Positions 25,538-35,047 of a DNA stretch of 62,222 nt are shown here, one piece after another; the first letter of the stretch is position 1, and each line of letters opens with the position of its first letter. A program made the position numbers and the translations under genes. The stretch is from an uncultured Collinsella sp. Lineage in GTDB: Bacteria > Actinomycetota > Coriobacteriia > Coriobacteriales > Coriobacteriaceae. The notes under the pieces are model-generated. The model saw nothing but the letters and a program-made list of their open reading frames with translations. It made no database searches and was not told the origin of the DNA. Where the stretch lies: the NCBI GenBank assembly GCA_900538305.1, contig UPXY01000011.1:1-62222 (forward strand). The letters run 5' to 3'.

Positions 25538-25633
25538 AGGTCCCTCCGACATGCAGGGGGCGTGGCGCGGCGGTTGGGCGGCGTCTTGCCCCATGGATAT
25601 ATGAGAACCTCCCGAGTGTGGGAGATTTTCCCA

Positions 25634-26563
25634 TCATACGACCGTAGTTTGCGGAGGCTTCTTCGGGCTTTGCGCGTCACGAATTGTTAACGTTGCGGCA
25701 CCGAAGGCGAAGTGCAGAGCGCTGCTTTCATCTAAGAGCGCGAGGTTGGCCATGCGGTCGAGGCGGATCGTGCGGGCGATGTTGATGCCGTCGGTGTCGG
25801 TATCGAGGGAGATGCCCTGCACATAGGCGATGCCGCCCGACTCGAAGAGGCTCGTCGGCCGGATGCGGTGCCGCCGTCCGAATCCTCGGGGCTTCTCGCG
25901 GCGCCGAGCCTTGCCTTGCTCTTCTGGGGGCTCTCGTTGAGCAAGCTCGAACGCAACGGGCGTCTCGCTTTCCAGGGCTGTTCGCACGAGCACGTCGGGC
26001 TGTTCGAGCCGGTACGTTCGCCAGACCTGCGCTTCATCGGGCGTGCAGACGTTTGCATCCGTGCCATCCATACCGAGGTGCCGGCGGGCGGCGGAGCGCT
26101 GCGTTGGCGTGGTGAGGCGAAGCACGCATTCGATGAGATGCGCTCGTTGCTTCGCGCTGAGCAGGCGGCTGCTTGCGAGCGCGCGCACGATGAGCTCCGC
26201 ATCGCGGTTTCCCAGCGGATGCTCGACGAGGGCGTAGCCGGTTCGCGGGTTCGCGGCGATGGCGATGCCTGCGGAGCGCAGCGTGTCAATCGACGCGCGA
26301 ATGGCGGTGCGTCGCACGTTGATCGCAGGCACCGCGGGATCGTCGGGATCGGCGAGCAGGCTTTTGATTTGTGTCGAGGTGAGGCGCGTGTGTGCGTCGG
26401 TGCGATCCATGAGCAGCTTGAGAATGAGCAGCGTTCTCACGCAGCTCGGTATGGCGTTGCCGCGGATGGCAGGAGGCTCGATCGGTGCAGTCCCCGTGAC
26501 GGGGGCGCCTTCTTCATTCGGCTTCGTGCGGGCTGGCGGCAGTGCGGCGATATCTTCGTTCAC
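25634..26563 (-). CDS. probable HTH transcriptional regulator (WYL-like)
   Basis: A 309-residue protein. Residues about 30-110 look like a winged HTH (RTLLILKLLMDRTDAHTRLTSTQIKSLL..., VRRTAIRASIDTLRSAGIAIAANPRTGYAL) as in WYL/DeoR-type regulators. The C-terminal half has the ISLDTDTDGINIARTIRLDRMANLALLD strand pattern seen in WYL sensor domains, with the middle Arg/Lys-rich and poorly conserved. GTG 26563 follows AAGGGA. It lies 97 bp upstream of the TrpX-like operon on the same strand and is a natural candidate to control it. Confidence 0.65.
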   Translation of the reverse strand: MNEDIAALPPARTKPNEEGAPVTGTAPIEPPAIRGNAIPSCVRTLLILKLLMDRTDAHTRLTSTQIKSLLADPDDPAVPAINVRRTAIRASIDTLRSAGIAIAANPRTGYALVEHPLGNRDAELIVRALASSRLLSAKQRAHLIECVLRLTTPTQRSAARRHLGMDGTDANVCTPDEAQVWRTYRLEQPDVLVRTALESETPVAFELAQREPPEEQGKARRREKPRGFGRRHRIRPTSLFESGGIAYVQGISLDTDTDGINIARTIRLDRMANLALLDESSALHFAFGAATLTIRDAQSPKKPPQTTVV

Positions 26564-26980
26564 GTTCGTATCCCTTCGCGATAAGATGGGTGAACGTGAG
26601 CCTATGCGAGCGGGGAGCAAGCGGCGAAATCTCCCGCCGAACGGCGCGTCTCGCTCGGCGGACGGCAGGCGATACTTTCAACATGGTTGCGAACCTTGCC
26701 AAAACCTTGCAAAACGAGGGAAAACAAGGATCGCCCAGCAAGGGAACCGGGCTTTCGAAGGGCGCTCGTTCGGCATCTATTCAACAAGGCAAACAATCCG
26801 CCACGGCGCGCCAGATTGCCTCGAAGCGCATATACGAACGGCTCATTTCAACAATGGCGATACCCTTCCCAAGCTCCGAAGACCAATTGGGAAGCGCCCC
26901 CGCATGGACCCGAGAGCCATGCGAGTGCGCTGGAACGGTGAGGTTTGGTGCCTGGGAAGGACGCCTTGGTTGAGAAGGGT
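26564..26980. other. 400-bp gap without a convincing gene
   Basis: The stretch between the regulator and asnS has lower GC and an uninterrupted plus-strand frame to 26973, but its product is low-complexity and has no ribosome site, so I do not call it. It contains a CTTCCCAA/TTGGGAAG inverted repeat near 26870-26895 that could terminate transcription. Confidence 0.4.
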
Positions 26981-28420
<1,440 letters not shown>

Positions 28421-28577
28421 GCGGTGCTCCCTCGATACTTTCTGTGCACATGCAACCCCTTATGATAGCAGGCACGCGGCGTGGCGTGCTCGAGGGCGCG
28501 GGGATGGCACCCGCCGGTCAACCTTTCAAAACCGTAAGATGCGCGTAAGCCAAATCGATGGCACCCGCTGTCCGTGC

Positions 28578-28610
28578 GTGAGAACCTGAATCCAGGGCTC
28601 AGATTCTCAC
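28578..28610. repeat. palindromic extragenic element
   Basis: GTGAGAA-c-CTGA pairs with TCAG-a-TTCTCAC. The core CTGAATCCAGGGCTCAG resembles the copy at 19517-19541. It ends 14 bases before the FtsX-type gene and so lies in its leader. Confidence 0.5.
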
Positions 28611-28623
28611 GTGGGAGGTTGGG

Positions 28624-29976
28624 ATGTATCTCAAGCTGGCATGGGGTAACGTGCGGCGGAGCGTGCGCGACTACTCGGTGTACTTCGCGACGCTCGCGCT
28701 CGCGGCGTGTTTGCTCTACTCGTTCATCGCGTCGGGCGACTATCTGCTTGCACTCGACCTCACCGCCGATCAGCGAGCCGTCTACGGGCAGATCGGGAGC
28801 GTGCTCGAGGCGTTCTCAATCTTCGTCGTGATCGTGTTCATCTTTCTTGTGGCGTACGCGAACCGCTTTATCGTGCGACGCCGCAAGCGGGAGTTCGGAC
28901 TCTACGCGCTCGTGGGTATGGGGCGCGGGAGCATCGCTGCCGTGCTCGCGCTTGAGGGCGGTCTCGTGGGGGCTGCGGCGCTCGCGACGGGGCTCGCCCT
29001 CGGCGTCGTGCTCTCGCCGGCATTCGGTGCCGTCGCCGCCTTCGTGTTCGACGCGCCATGGACGCCGCGCATGGCGTTCTTGCCCGGAGCCGCTGCGTGG
29101 ACGGCGGGCTCGTTTGCCGCTATCGCGGGGCTTGGTGCCGTCGCCTGCGTGCGCGACGTGCTGCGACGCCCGCTCGTGGAGCTCATGCAGGCCGAGCGCG
29201 CGCCGGAGCGCCTGCTTGGCGCCACACGTACTGCGTCGCGCTGGCAGCTTGTGCTCGCGGTGCCGCTCCTCGCCGTGGTGTGGGGGAGTTGCGTGCTGCA
29301 ACCTATGTACTTCATCGTGTTCATCATCCCCATGGGGTTCGCAGCATTCGGGGCGACGCTCCTTGTGATGCGCGCGCTTGCATGGCGCTGGGGCGAGCGA
29401 GAGCGTCGACGCGAGGAGCGCTACTGGGATGGGCTTCGACTCTTCGCCGTTCGTCAGGTGAGCGCGCGCATTTCGAGCACCTCGGCCGCGCTCTCCTGCG
29501 TGTGCGTGCTCATCGCTGCCGCTGTGTGCATGATGTGCGCGGGCTTTGTCTTCAGCGTGGGGATGCGTGGTTCCGCCGAGCTCGCGGACTCCGCGGCGGC
29601 GCTTGCTCCCATCGGCTACGTGGGCATCTTCTACGGTGCGGCGTTTCTTGTCACGGCGGCGGCGATCTTGGCGCTGCAGCAACTCTCTGGAGCGGCGGAT
29701 GCACGGCGCTCCTACGAGATCCTGCGTGAGCTTGGCTGCGACCGCGCGATGGCCGTCTCCTCTCTGCGCCGCCAGGTAGGGCTTTGTTTCGGCGCGCCGC
29801 TTGCGTTCGCACTTGTGCACGATGTGTTCGGCCTCATGCTTGTAGGGTTTCTCGCGTTCGCGTTCGGCAGCGCCTCGTTCGTGCTCATCGTGGCCGATGT
29901 TCTCGGCTTCACTCTGGTACTCATGGCGGCCTATGCTTGGCTCACGTGCCGCGCCTGCGAGCGTCTGCTGCTGTAG
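28624..29976 (+). CDS. FtsX-like permease domain protein
   Basis: A 450-residue membrane protein with the BceB/FtsX-type start YLKLAWGNVRRSVRDYSVYFATLALAACLLYSF. It also has the conserved RRRKREFGLYALVGMGRGSI block that touches the ATPase in this family. About eight spans are visible. BceB-type permeases are usually about 650 residues with a large outer domain; this one is short and lacks it. No ATPase gene is next to it, which is unusual, so the partner must be elsewhere. A GGAGG site precedes the ATG. Confidence 0.8.
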   Translation: MYLKLAWGNVRRSVRDYSVYFATLALAACLLYSFIASGDYLLALDLTADQRAVYGQIGSVLEAFSIFVVIVFIFLVAYANRFIVRRRKREFGLYALVGMGRGSIAAVLALEGGLVGAAALATGLALGVVLSPAFGAVAAFVFDAPWTPRMAFLPGAAAWTAGSFAAIAGLGAVACVRDVLRRPLVELMQAERAPERLLGATRTASRWQLVLAVPLLAVVWGSCVLQPMYFIVFIIPMGFAAFGATLLVMRALAWRWGERERRREERYWDGLRLFAVRQVSARISSTSAALSCVCVLIAAAVCMMCAGFVFSVGMRGSAELADSAAALAPIGYVGIFYGAAFLVTAAAILALQQLSGAADARRSYEILRELGCDRAMAVSSLRRQVGLCFGAPLAFALVHDVFGLMLVGFLAFAFGSASFVLIVADVLGFTLVLMAAYAWLTCRACERLLL

Positions 29977-30034
29977 GGGGTTGGTTGGGGGAGCGTGTCC
30001 CCGACGAGCCTCCCCAACCCCAGTCAACTCTTGT

Positions 30035-30124
30035 GGCCGCCTTACTGCCCGGATTTACATATTTTGGGAGATAAGGCCACCCGCAGGCCGCCTTACTGCC
30101 TGGATTTGCATATTTTGGGAGATA
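30035..30124. repeat. two 39-bp direct repeats upstream of feoAB
   Basis: The same 39 bases occur at 30035-30073 and 30086-30124 with two mismatches. Each unit starts GGCCGCCTTACTGCC and ends ATATTTTGGGAGATA. A weaker third end, CTCTGGGAGATAA, lies near 30230. The units are 51 bp apart and sit 220-310 bp before the FeoA-FeoB start, so they may be binding sites or an extragenic repeat. Confidence 0.65.
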
Positions 30125-30344
30125 GCTGTCGGCAGAAGGTTCGCATCGACAGCCGCGGTGATCGCTCAGCGACGTCCGAGCGCGGCGCTTTTGGGGCAGC
30201 GACAATGCCGCTATCCCCTGCATCGGCATGCTCTGGGAGATAACGACTTCTGCACACCGCTGCGTAAAAAACGCATTTCATGCGCATCGCCGGAAGAGAC
30301 TTCATTACAATCTCTTCAGCACATACTGCATAGAGGGGATATAC

Positions 30345-32705
30345 ATGAAGCTCGACGAGCTCGAGATTGGCAAAGATGCGGTGATCGAATCGGTCGACTC
30401 GGACGACTCGGCGCTGCGGCAGCATATCTTCGACATGGGCCTCACGCCTGGAACCGAAGTCACCATGATGAAATACGCCCCCATGGGCGACCCGCTCGAG
30501 ATTCGTCTGCGCGGCTACGAGCTCACGCTGCGCAAGGCGGACGCCGCACGTATCACGCTTTCGGGCGTGCACGACGCCCATGACTGCCCGCGCAAGAACC
30601 CGCAGGCGAGCACGGCGGCTCACCCGGCGTTCGGCGAGGAGCCCGCGCGCCCGCGCCGCGAGGGGGCAGCGCCCCTTCCCGAGACCGCGCCCCTGCGCTT
30701 TGCCCTCGCCGGCAACCAGAACTGCGGAAAAACGACGCTTTTCAACCAGCTCACCGGCTCCAACCAACATGTGGGCAACTTCCCGGGCGTGACGGTGGAC
30801 CGCAAGGACGGCCAGATTAAGGGGCACGCAAACGCCACCATCACCGACCTGCCGGGCATCTACTCGCTTTCGCCCTATACGAGCGAGGAGGTAGTAAGTC
30901 GCCAGTTCATCCTGGAAGAGCAGCCGGATGCCATCATCGATATCGTGGACGCCACGAACATCGAACGGAACCTCTACCTTACCTTGCAGCTCATGGAGCT
31001 CGACCGGCCCATGGTGCTCGCGCTCAACATGATGGACGAGCTTACGAAAAACGGCGGCACAGTGGACGTGAACGTGCTCGAGGCAGCGCTTGGCATTCCC
31101 GTGGTGCCCATCTCCGCCGCGAAGAACGAAGGCATCGGCGAGCTCACCGAGCACGCGCTGCACGTGGCGCGCTACCGTGAGCACCCCGGCCGCGTAGACT
31201 TCTGCTCGCCCGATGGAGCGGACGGCGGCGCGCTCCACCGCTGCATCCACGGCATCTGCCACCTCATTGCCGATCACGCGGAGGCGGCGCGCATCCCAGT
31301 TCGCTTCGCCGCGACGAAGCTCATCGAAGGTGACCGGCTCGTCATCGATGCGCTTGCCCTCGACCAGAACGAGCTCGACGCTGTTGAGCACATCATCTCT
31401 CAGATGGAGGAGGAAGCCGGGCAGGATCGCATGGCAGCGCTGGCCGACATGCGCTTTAGCTTCATCGAGGAGGTGTGCGGTGCGAGCGTGGTGAAGCCGC
31501 ATGAGAGCGTGGAGCACCTGCGCTCCGTTGCCGCGGACCGGATCCTTACCGGCAAGTACACCGCCATCCCGGTATTCATCGGCATCATGGCGCTTGTGTT
31601 CTGGATCACCTTCGACGCCGTGGGACAGCGCTTATCCGACGTGCTCGAGATGGGTATCGCGGCATTTACCGCGGCGGTAGACCAAGCGCTCACCGCGTTC
31701 GGGCTCAACCCCGTGGTACATTCGCTCGTCATCGACGGCATCTTCGCCGGAGTGGGCAGCGTGCTGTCGTTTTTGCCGATCATCGTAGTGCTGTTTCTGC
31801 TGCTCTCGATTCTCGAGGACTCCGGATACATGGCGCGCGTGGCGTTTGTTATGGACAAGATCCTGCGAAAGTTGGGCCTTTCCGGGCGAAGCTTCGTGCC
31901 CATGCTCATCGGCTTCGGCTGCAGCGTGCCCGCCATCATGGCGACGCGCACCCTGCCCTCGGAGCACGACCGCAAGATGACGGTCATGCTTACGCCATTC
32001 ATGAGCTGCTCGGCGAAGCTTCCGGTGTACGCGCTCTTTTCCGCGGCGTTTTTCCCGGAGCATGCGGCACTCGTCATGATTTCGCTCTATCTCATGGGCA
32101 TGGTCGTGGGCGTGCTCGTAGCGCTCGTGCTCAAGGGAACGGCGTTCAAGGGCGATCCGGTGCCGTTCGTAATGGAGTTGCCCAATTATCGTTTGCCGAG
32201 CGCGAAGACAACGATTCGTCTGGCATGGGATAAGGCGAAAGGCTTTGCGACCAAGGCGTTCACCATCATCTTCGTCGCGAGTGTGGTGATCTGGTTCCTG
32301 CAGACGTTTGATATTCGATTCAACCTGGTGAGCGACCAGGCACAGAGCATGCTCGCGGAGCTCGGCGCACTCGTGGCGCCGTTGTTTGCGCCACTCGGCT
32401 TCGGAAGCTGGATCGCGGCAGCGGCTGTGGTGGCTGGCTTCGGCGCGAAGGAGAACGTCGCGGCGACGCTCACGGTGCTCATGGGTGGTTCCGTGGCCGC
32501 GCTCTCGACGCTCTTCACGCCGCTTACCGCGTATACCTTCCTTACGTTTATCCTGCTCTATACGCCGTGCGTCGCAGCGGTCTCTGCTGTACGCAGCGAG
32601 TTAGGCACGCGCATGATGTTCGCCGTAGTGCTCATGCAGTGCGGCGTCGCGTGGATCGTGGCGTTCTTAGTGCATGCTGCGGGTCTGCTGCTCGGTCTCG
32701 CCTGA
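30345..32705 (+). CDS. feoB: ferrous iron transporter, FeoA-FeoB fusion
   Basis: A 786-residue protein. Residues 1-75 are a FeoA SH3-like domain (MKLDELEIGKDAVIESV ... GYELTLRKADAARITL), then a 50-residue linker rich in Pro/Ala/Arg. FeoB follows: G1 GNQNCGKTTLF, G3 DLPG, G4 LNMMDE, and the membrane gates SFVPMLIGFGCSVPAIMATRTL and a C-terminal GAKENVAATLTVL. FeoB takes up Fe2+ under anaerobic conditions. ATG 30345 has GAGGGGA upstream; the open frame extends upstream into the repeat region without homology. A second, separate FeoA and FeoB are at 60155. Confidence 0.95.
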   Translation: MKLDELEIGKDAVIESVDSDDSALRQHIFDMGLTPGTEVTMMKYAPMGDPLEIRLRGYELTLRKADAARITLSGVHDAHDCPRKNPQASTAAHPAFGEEPARPRREGAAPLPETAPLRFALAGNQNCGKTTLFNQLTGSNQHVGNFPGVTVDRKDGQIKGHANATITDLPGIYSLSPYTSEEVVSRQFILEEQPDAIIDIVDATNIERNLYLTLQLMELDRPMVLALNMMDELTKNGGTVDVNVLEAALGIPVVPISAAKNEGIGELTEHALHVARYREHPGRVDFCSPDGADGGALHRCIHGICHLIADHAEAARIPVRFAATKLIEGDRLVIDALALDQNELDAVEHIISQMEEEAGQDRMAALADMRFSFIEEVCGASVVKPHESVEHLRSVAADRILTGKYTAIPVFIGIMALVFWITFDAVGQRLSDVLEMGIAAFTAAVDQALTAFGLNPVVHSLVIDGIFAGVGSVLSFLPIIVVLFLLLSILEDSGYMARVAFVMDKILRKLGLSGRSFVPMLIGFGCSVPAIMATRTLPSEHDRKMTVMLTPFMSCSAKLPVYALFSAAFFPEHAALVMISLYLMGMVVGVLVALVLKGTAFKGDPVPFVMELPNYRLPSAKTTIRLAWDKAKGFATKAFTIIFVASVVIWFLQTFDIRFNLVSDQAQSMLAELGALVAPLFAPLGFGSWIAAAAVVAGFGAKENVAATLTVLMGGSVAALSTLFTPLTAYTFLTFILLYTPCVAAVSAVRSELGTRMMFAVVLMQCGVAWIVAFLVHAAGLLLGLA

Positions 32706-33018
32706 CATCAGACATGGGGCCTGCCCCCAATGCCATTGACAAAGGGCTAGATCTTGGTGGCAGGTTGTCCGCAGCATGGTGAAACGCGCTGAGACAGAAT
32801 TCTTCCCGCGCTTTGTGGTCAAAAATGAAAGGTTGGTGACACTCATCCTGCGGAAAGGACGGTGCGATTTCCCCGTAGCTGGGATAACCGTGCCCTCTAT
32901 CTGGGCGGTGGGCGAAGCGCACCCTCGTTTTCCAAGAAAGAGTGTCACCAACCTTTCATTTTTGGCCAATTTGGTCGCAAGAGCGTCTTCGGCGCCGCGA
33001 AGGCTGACAGAATTTCGC
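32706..33018. repeat. intergenic region with a 25-bp inverted repeat
   Basis: A perfect 25-bp inverted repeat has arms at 32820-32844 (starting CAAAAATGAAAGGTTGGTGA) and 32940-32964, with 95 bp between. Nearer feoB, CATGGGG-cctg-CCCC-caatg (about 32714-32733) is a terminator-like hairpin and recalls the element at 10750. Short frames across both arms exist on each strand and look like by-products. A miniature mobile element or regulatory stem is possible. Confidence 0.6.
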
Positions 33019-33552
33019 TTATGAAGCCATCTCAACCTGGCAGCTGGCCATAGTGGCGAGGGCGGCTTCGTGGGCTTCGGGGGTGACGCCGGCGCAGAGC
33101 GCAGGAGCAACCTTCACCGGCACCTCCGGTAGCGCGGCTTTGATGAGCAGGGCATTCGAGACAACGCAGATATCGGTGCACACGCCGACGAGCTCGATGG
33201 ACTCGATGGGCTCTTCGGTGTTGCGCTGCACGAGGTAGTGGGCGAGCTCGGTTGAGCCGAAGGTCGGTTTCTCGAAGATGCGCGCATTGCGTTCGCGCTG
33301 GAGCGCGGCGAGTGCGGGGATAAGCTCCCAGCCAGGCGTGCCCTTGATGCAATGGGGGACGGGCAAATGTGCGCCTTCCTGCGTCTCAAGGTAGTTATCG
33401 CCATGCGTGTCGAGCGTGAAGAGGAGCTCGCCGTCGAAGGCGCGGGCGGCATCGACGAGTGCGGGTGCAATCGCCTGCGCTTCAGGTGTGCCGAGGGCAC
33501 CGTCGACGAAGTCGTTTTGCATATCGATAACGATCAGATACCGGCTGGCCAT
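33019..33552 (-). CDS. isochorismatase-family cysteine hydrolase (nicotinamidase-like)
   Basis: A 177-residue protein with catalytic Asp in LIVIDMQNDFVDGALGT, Lys in the KGTPGWEL/IFEKPTFGS region, and nucleophile Cys in LVGVCTDICVVSNALL, the isochorismatase-like triad. Metal ligands of nicotinamidases are suggested by DTHGDNY and HLPVPHCIKGT. The family hydrolyses amides such as nicotinamide. ATG 33552 has AGAGGAG upstream; the longer frame is not supported. Confidence 0.85.
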   Translation of the reverse strand: MASRYLIVIDMQNDFVDGALGTPEAQAIAPALVDAARAFDGELLFTLDTHGDNYLETQEGAHLPVPHCIKGTPGWELIPALAALQRERNARIFEKPTFGSTELAHYLVQRNTEEPIESIELVGVCTDICVVSNALLIKAALPEVPVKVAPALCAGVTPEAHEAALATMASCQVEMAS

Positions 33553-33742
33553 GGCTTCTCCTCTGGGGACGGACGTGCATAATGGTGGCAGCGGGGGAGT
33601 ACCTTCCCCGGCTTGACTCATTTGATTCATTCGGGACGGTTTTCAATGAGTCGTTTTGGGACACGAGATGCTCTTCGTTTAGATGGGCGACCTCACATTG
33701 CACGCATAAATTATGCACCAGCGCGTGTGAAAGGAGCACGAG
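33553..33742 (+). promoter_or_regulatory. divergent promoter region
   Basis: The stretch between the cysteine hydrolase and glycosylase genes contains a perfect GCATAA-A-TTATGC palindrome about 40 bp before the glycosylase start, in AT-richer DNA, which could be an operator overlapping a promoter. A GAAAGGAG ribosome site follows. Confidence 0.4.
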
Positions 33743-34306
33743 ATGGCTTCGGATTACCAGCATATTTCCCACGGCTTCGAGCCGGTGTTCGACGGTCGGT
33801 CGCGCGTGCTCGTGCTAGGCTCGTTCCCCTCGGTGCTCTCGCGCGAGAACGCGTTTTACTACGGCAATCCGCAGAACCGGTTCTGGCAGGTCATCGCCGC
33901 TTGTGCAGGCGAGCCGGTGCCTCCGAATGAGGGCGAGATGCTGCCGGGTGAAGGGCGGGTTGCGACGTTCGGGGAATCGATTGAAGCGAAGCGCGCCCTC
34001 TTGCTGCGTCATGGCATCGCGCTGTGGGACGTGATCGAGAGCTGCGATATCAAGGGCTCTTCCGATGCGAGCATCAAGAACGTGGTTCCGGCGCGTATCG
34101 AGCGGGTGGTCGGCGTCGCTCCGGTACGGTCTGTGGTGTGCAACGGCGGTACCGCGGGACGGCTTTACAAACGCTACCTGCAAGAGAGCGTTGGAATCGA
34201 GGCCGTGGTGCTGCCCTCGACGAGCCCGGCGAATGCAGCATGGTCACCGGATCGTCTTACCGCGCGCTGGAGCGAAGCGCTCCGGCCGTTGCTCGTCCAA
34301 GCATGA
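33743..34306 (+). CDS. DNA-deoxyinosine glycosylase (uracil-DNA glycosylase superfamily)
   Basis: A 187-residue protein with the UDG-superfamily motif A as VLVLGSFPSVLSRENAFYYGNPQNRFWQVI and motif B as PSTSPANAAW near residue 158. The pattern fits the hypoxanthine-DNA glycosylase group (TIGR04274) that removes deaminated adenine; the middle part GIALWDVIESCDIKGSSDASIKNV is also typical. It is a single gene with a good ribosome site. Confidence 0.88.
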   Translation: MASDYQHISHGFEPVFDGRSRVLVLGSFPSVLSRENAFYYGNPQNRFWQVIAACAGEPVPPNEGEMLPGEGRVATFGESIEAKRALLLRHGIALWDVIESCDIKGSSDASIKNVVPARIERVVGVAPVRSVVCNGGTAGRLYKRYLQESVGIEAVVLPSTSPANAAWSPDRLTARWSEALRPLLVQA

Positions 34307-34331
34307 TATAGGCCGGCTGGGCGGACGCGCG

Positions 34332-35045
34332 TCATCCTCGATTGAAGAAGCGCCAGATGGGGTGGGGCGAGGCGACGATGACGTTATCCGTGTTCGCGCG
34401 TTCGCAGTCGACACCGAGGAGCGCGTCGAGCTCGTTCAGCGCGCAGCCCATGCGCACGGCCGCTACGAGCCGGTCGATCGCCTTCGAGACCGGCCGCCGC
34501 CACATACCAAGGCGCGGTGCCCGCACGAGGCGCGGGATGAGGGGCGCATCGGTTACCACAACGGCTCCGCACCAGCGCGCATCAGCCTGCTTGCAGGCGC
34601 GTGCCGCCTTGTCTGTCGCCGCGGCGCTGCTTCCGCCATCGGTGCCGGGATCGCAGATGATGGCATATACGCAGGTATCCGGCTTGATTGCGCCGGACTG
34701 CGACAGGGCGCGGAGCGTATCGGCAAGAGGTTCGCAGCATGCGGGCGCGGGAAGCTCGAGCGCGAGCACGATCGCATCGAAACGCGTGCCTTCGGCGGCT
34801 TCGAGCGGCATGCTCGCGGACGCCGCGCCCTCTGCGAGCTCTATCGTCACGAACGTCGGATATGCAGGCTGTTCTCGCTCAAACGCCGATAGGCGCGTGT
34901 AGGCGATAAGCGCGTTTCGGAAATCTTCAAGCAGTAGAGCGGCGCCGTTGTCCGACGAGGCGCGCGCTAGGCCGATGCGGCGTTGCACGCTTGTTTTGCC
35001 GGTTTCGCCTGCCTCCAAGAAGCCATCGCCGCGCCCTCCGTTCAT
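34332..35045 (-). CDS. flavodoxin-like or NAD(P)H reductase-like protein
   Basis: A 237-residue soluble protein following the ABC exporter by two bases, so co-translated with it. Its middle reads FDAIVLALELPAPACCEPLAD..., CVYAIICDPGTD..., then WCGAVVVTDAPLIPRLVRAPRLGMWRRPVSKAIDRLVAAVRMG. This is the style of flavodoxin-fold reductases, but the FMN phosphate loop at the N-terminus is degenerate. I cannot assign a reaction. The link with the exporter is suggestive only. Confidence 0.5.
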   Translation of the reverse strand: MNGGRGDGFLEAGETGKTSVQRRIGLARASSDNGAALLLEDFRNALIAYTRLSAFEREQPAYPTFVTIELAEGAASASMPLEAAEGTRFDAIVLALELPAPACCEPLADTLRALSQSGAIKPDTCVYAIICDPGTDGGSSAAATDKAARACKQADARWCGAVVVTDAPLIPRLVRAPRLGMWRRPVSKAIDRLVAAVRMGCALNELDALLGVDCERANTDNVIVASPHPIWRFFNRG

Positions 35046-35047
35046 GG

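Noticed and set aside
26542..26973. 143-codon plus-strand frame between the regulator and asnS
   Set aside because: It overlaps the start of the regulator gene, has no ribosome site and its product looks random.
30035..30124. Possible CRISPR array
   Set aside because: Only two full units of 39 bp with a 12-bp gap and no cas genes; spacing and number do not fit.
29942..30229. 95-codon minus-strand frame with repeated YLPKYANPGSKAA-like peptides
   Set aside because: The peptide repeat only reflects the 39-bp DNA repeats; no start signals.
32632..33110. Frames across the 25-bp inverted repeat
   Set aside because: Both strands give short similar peptides only because the arms are complementary; no ribosome site or family.
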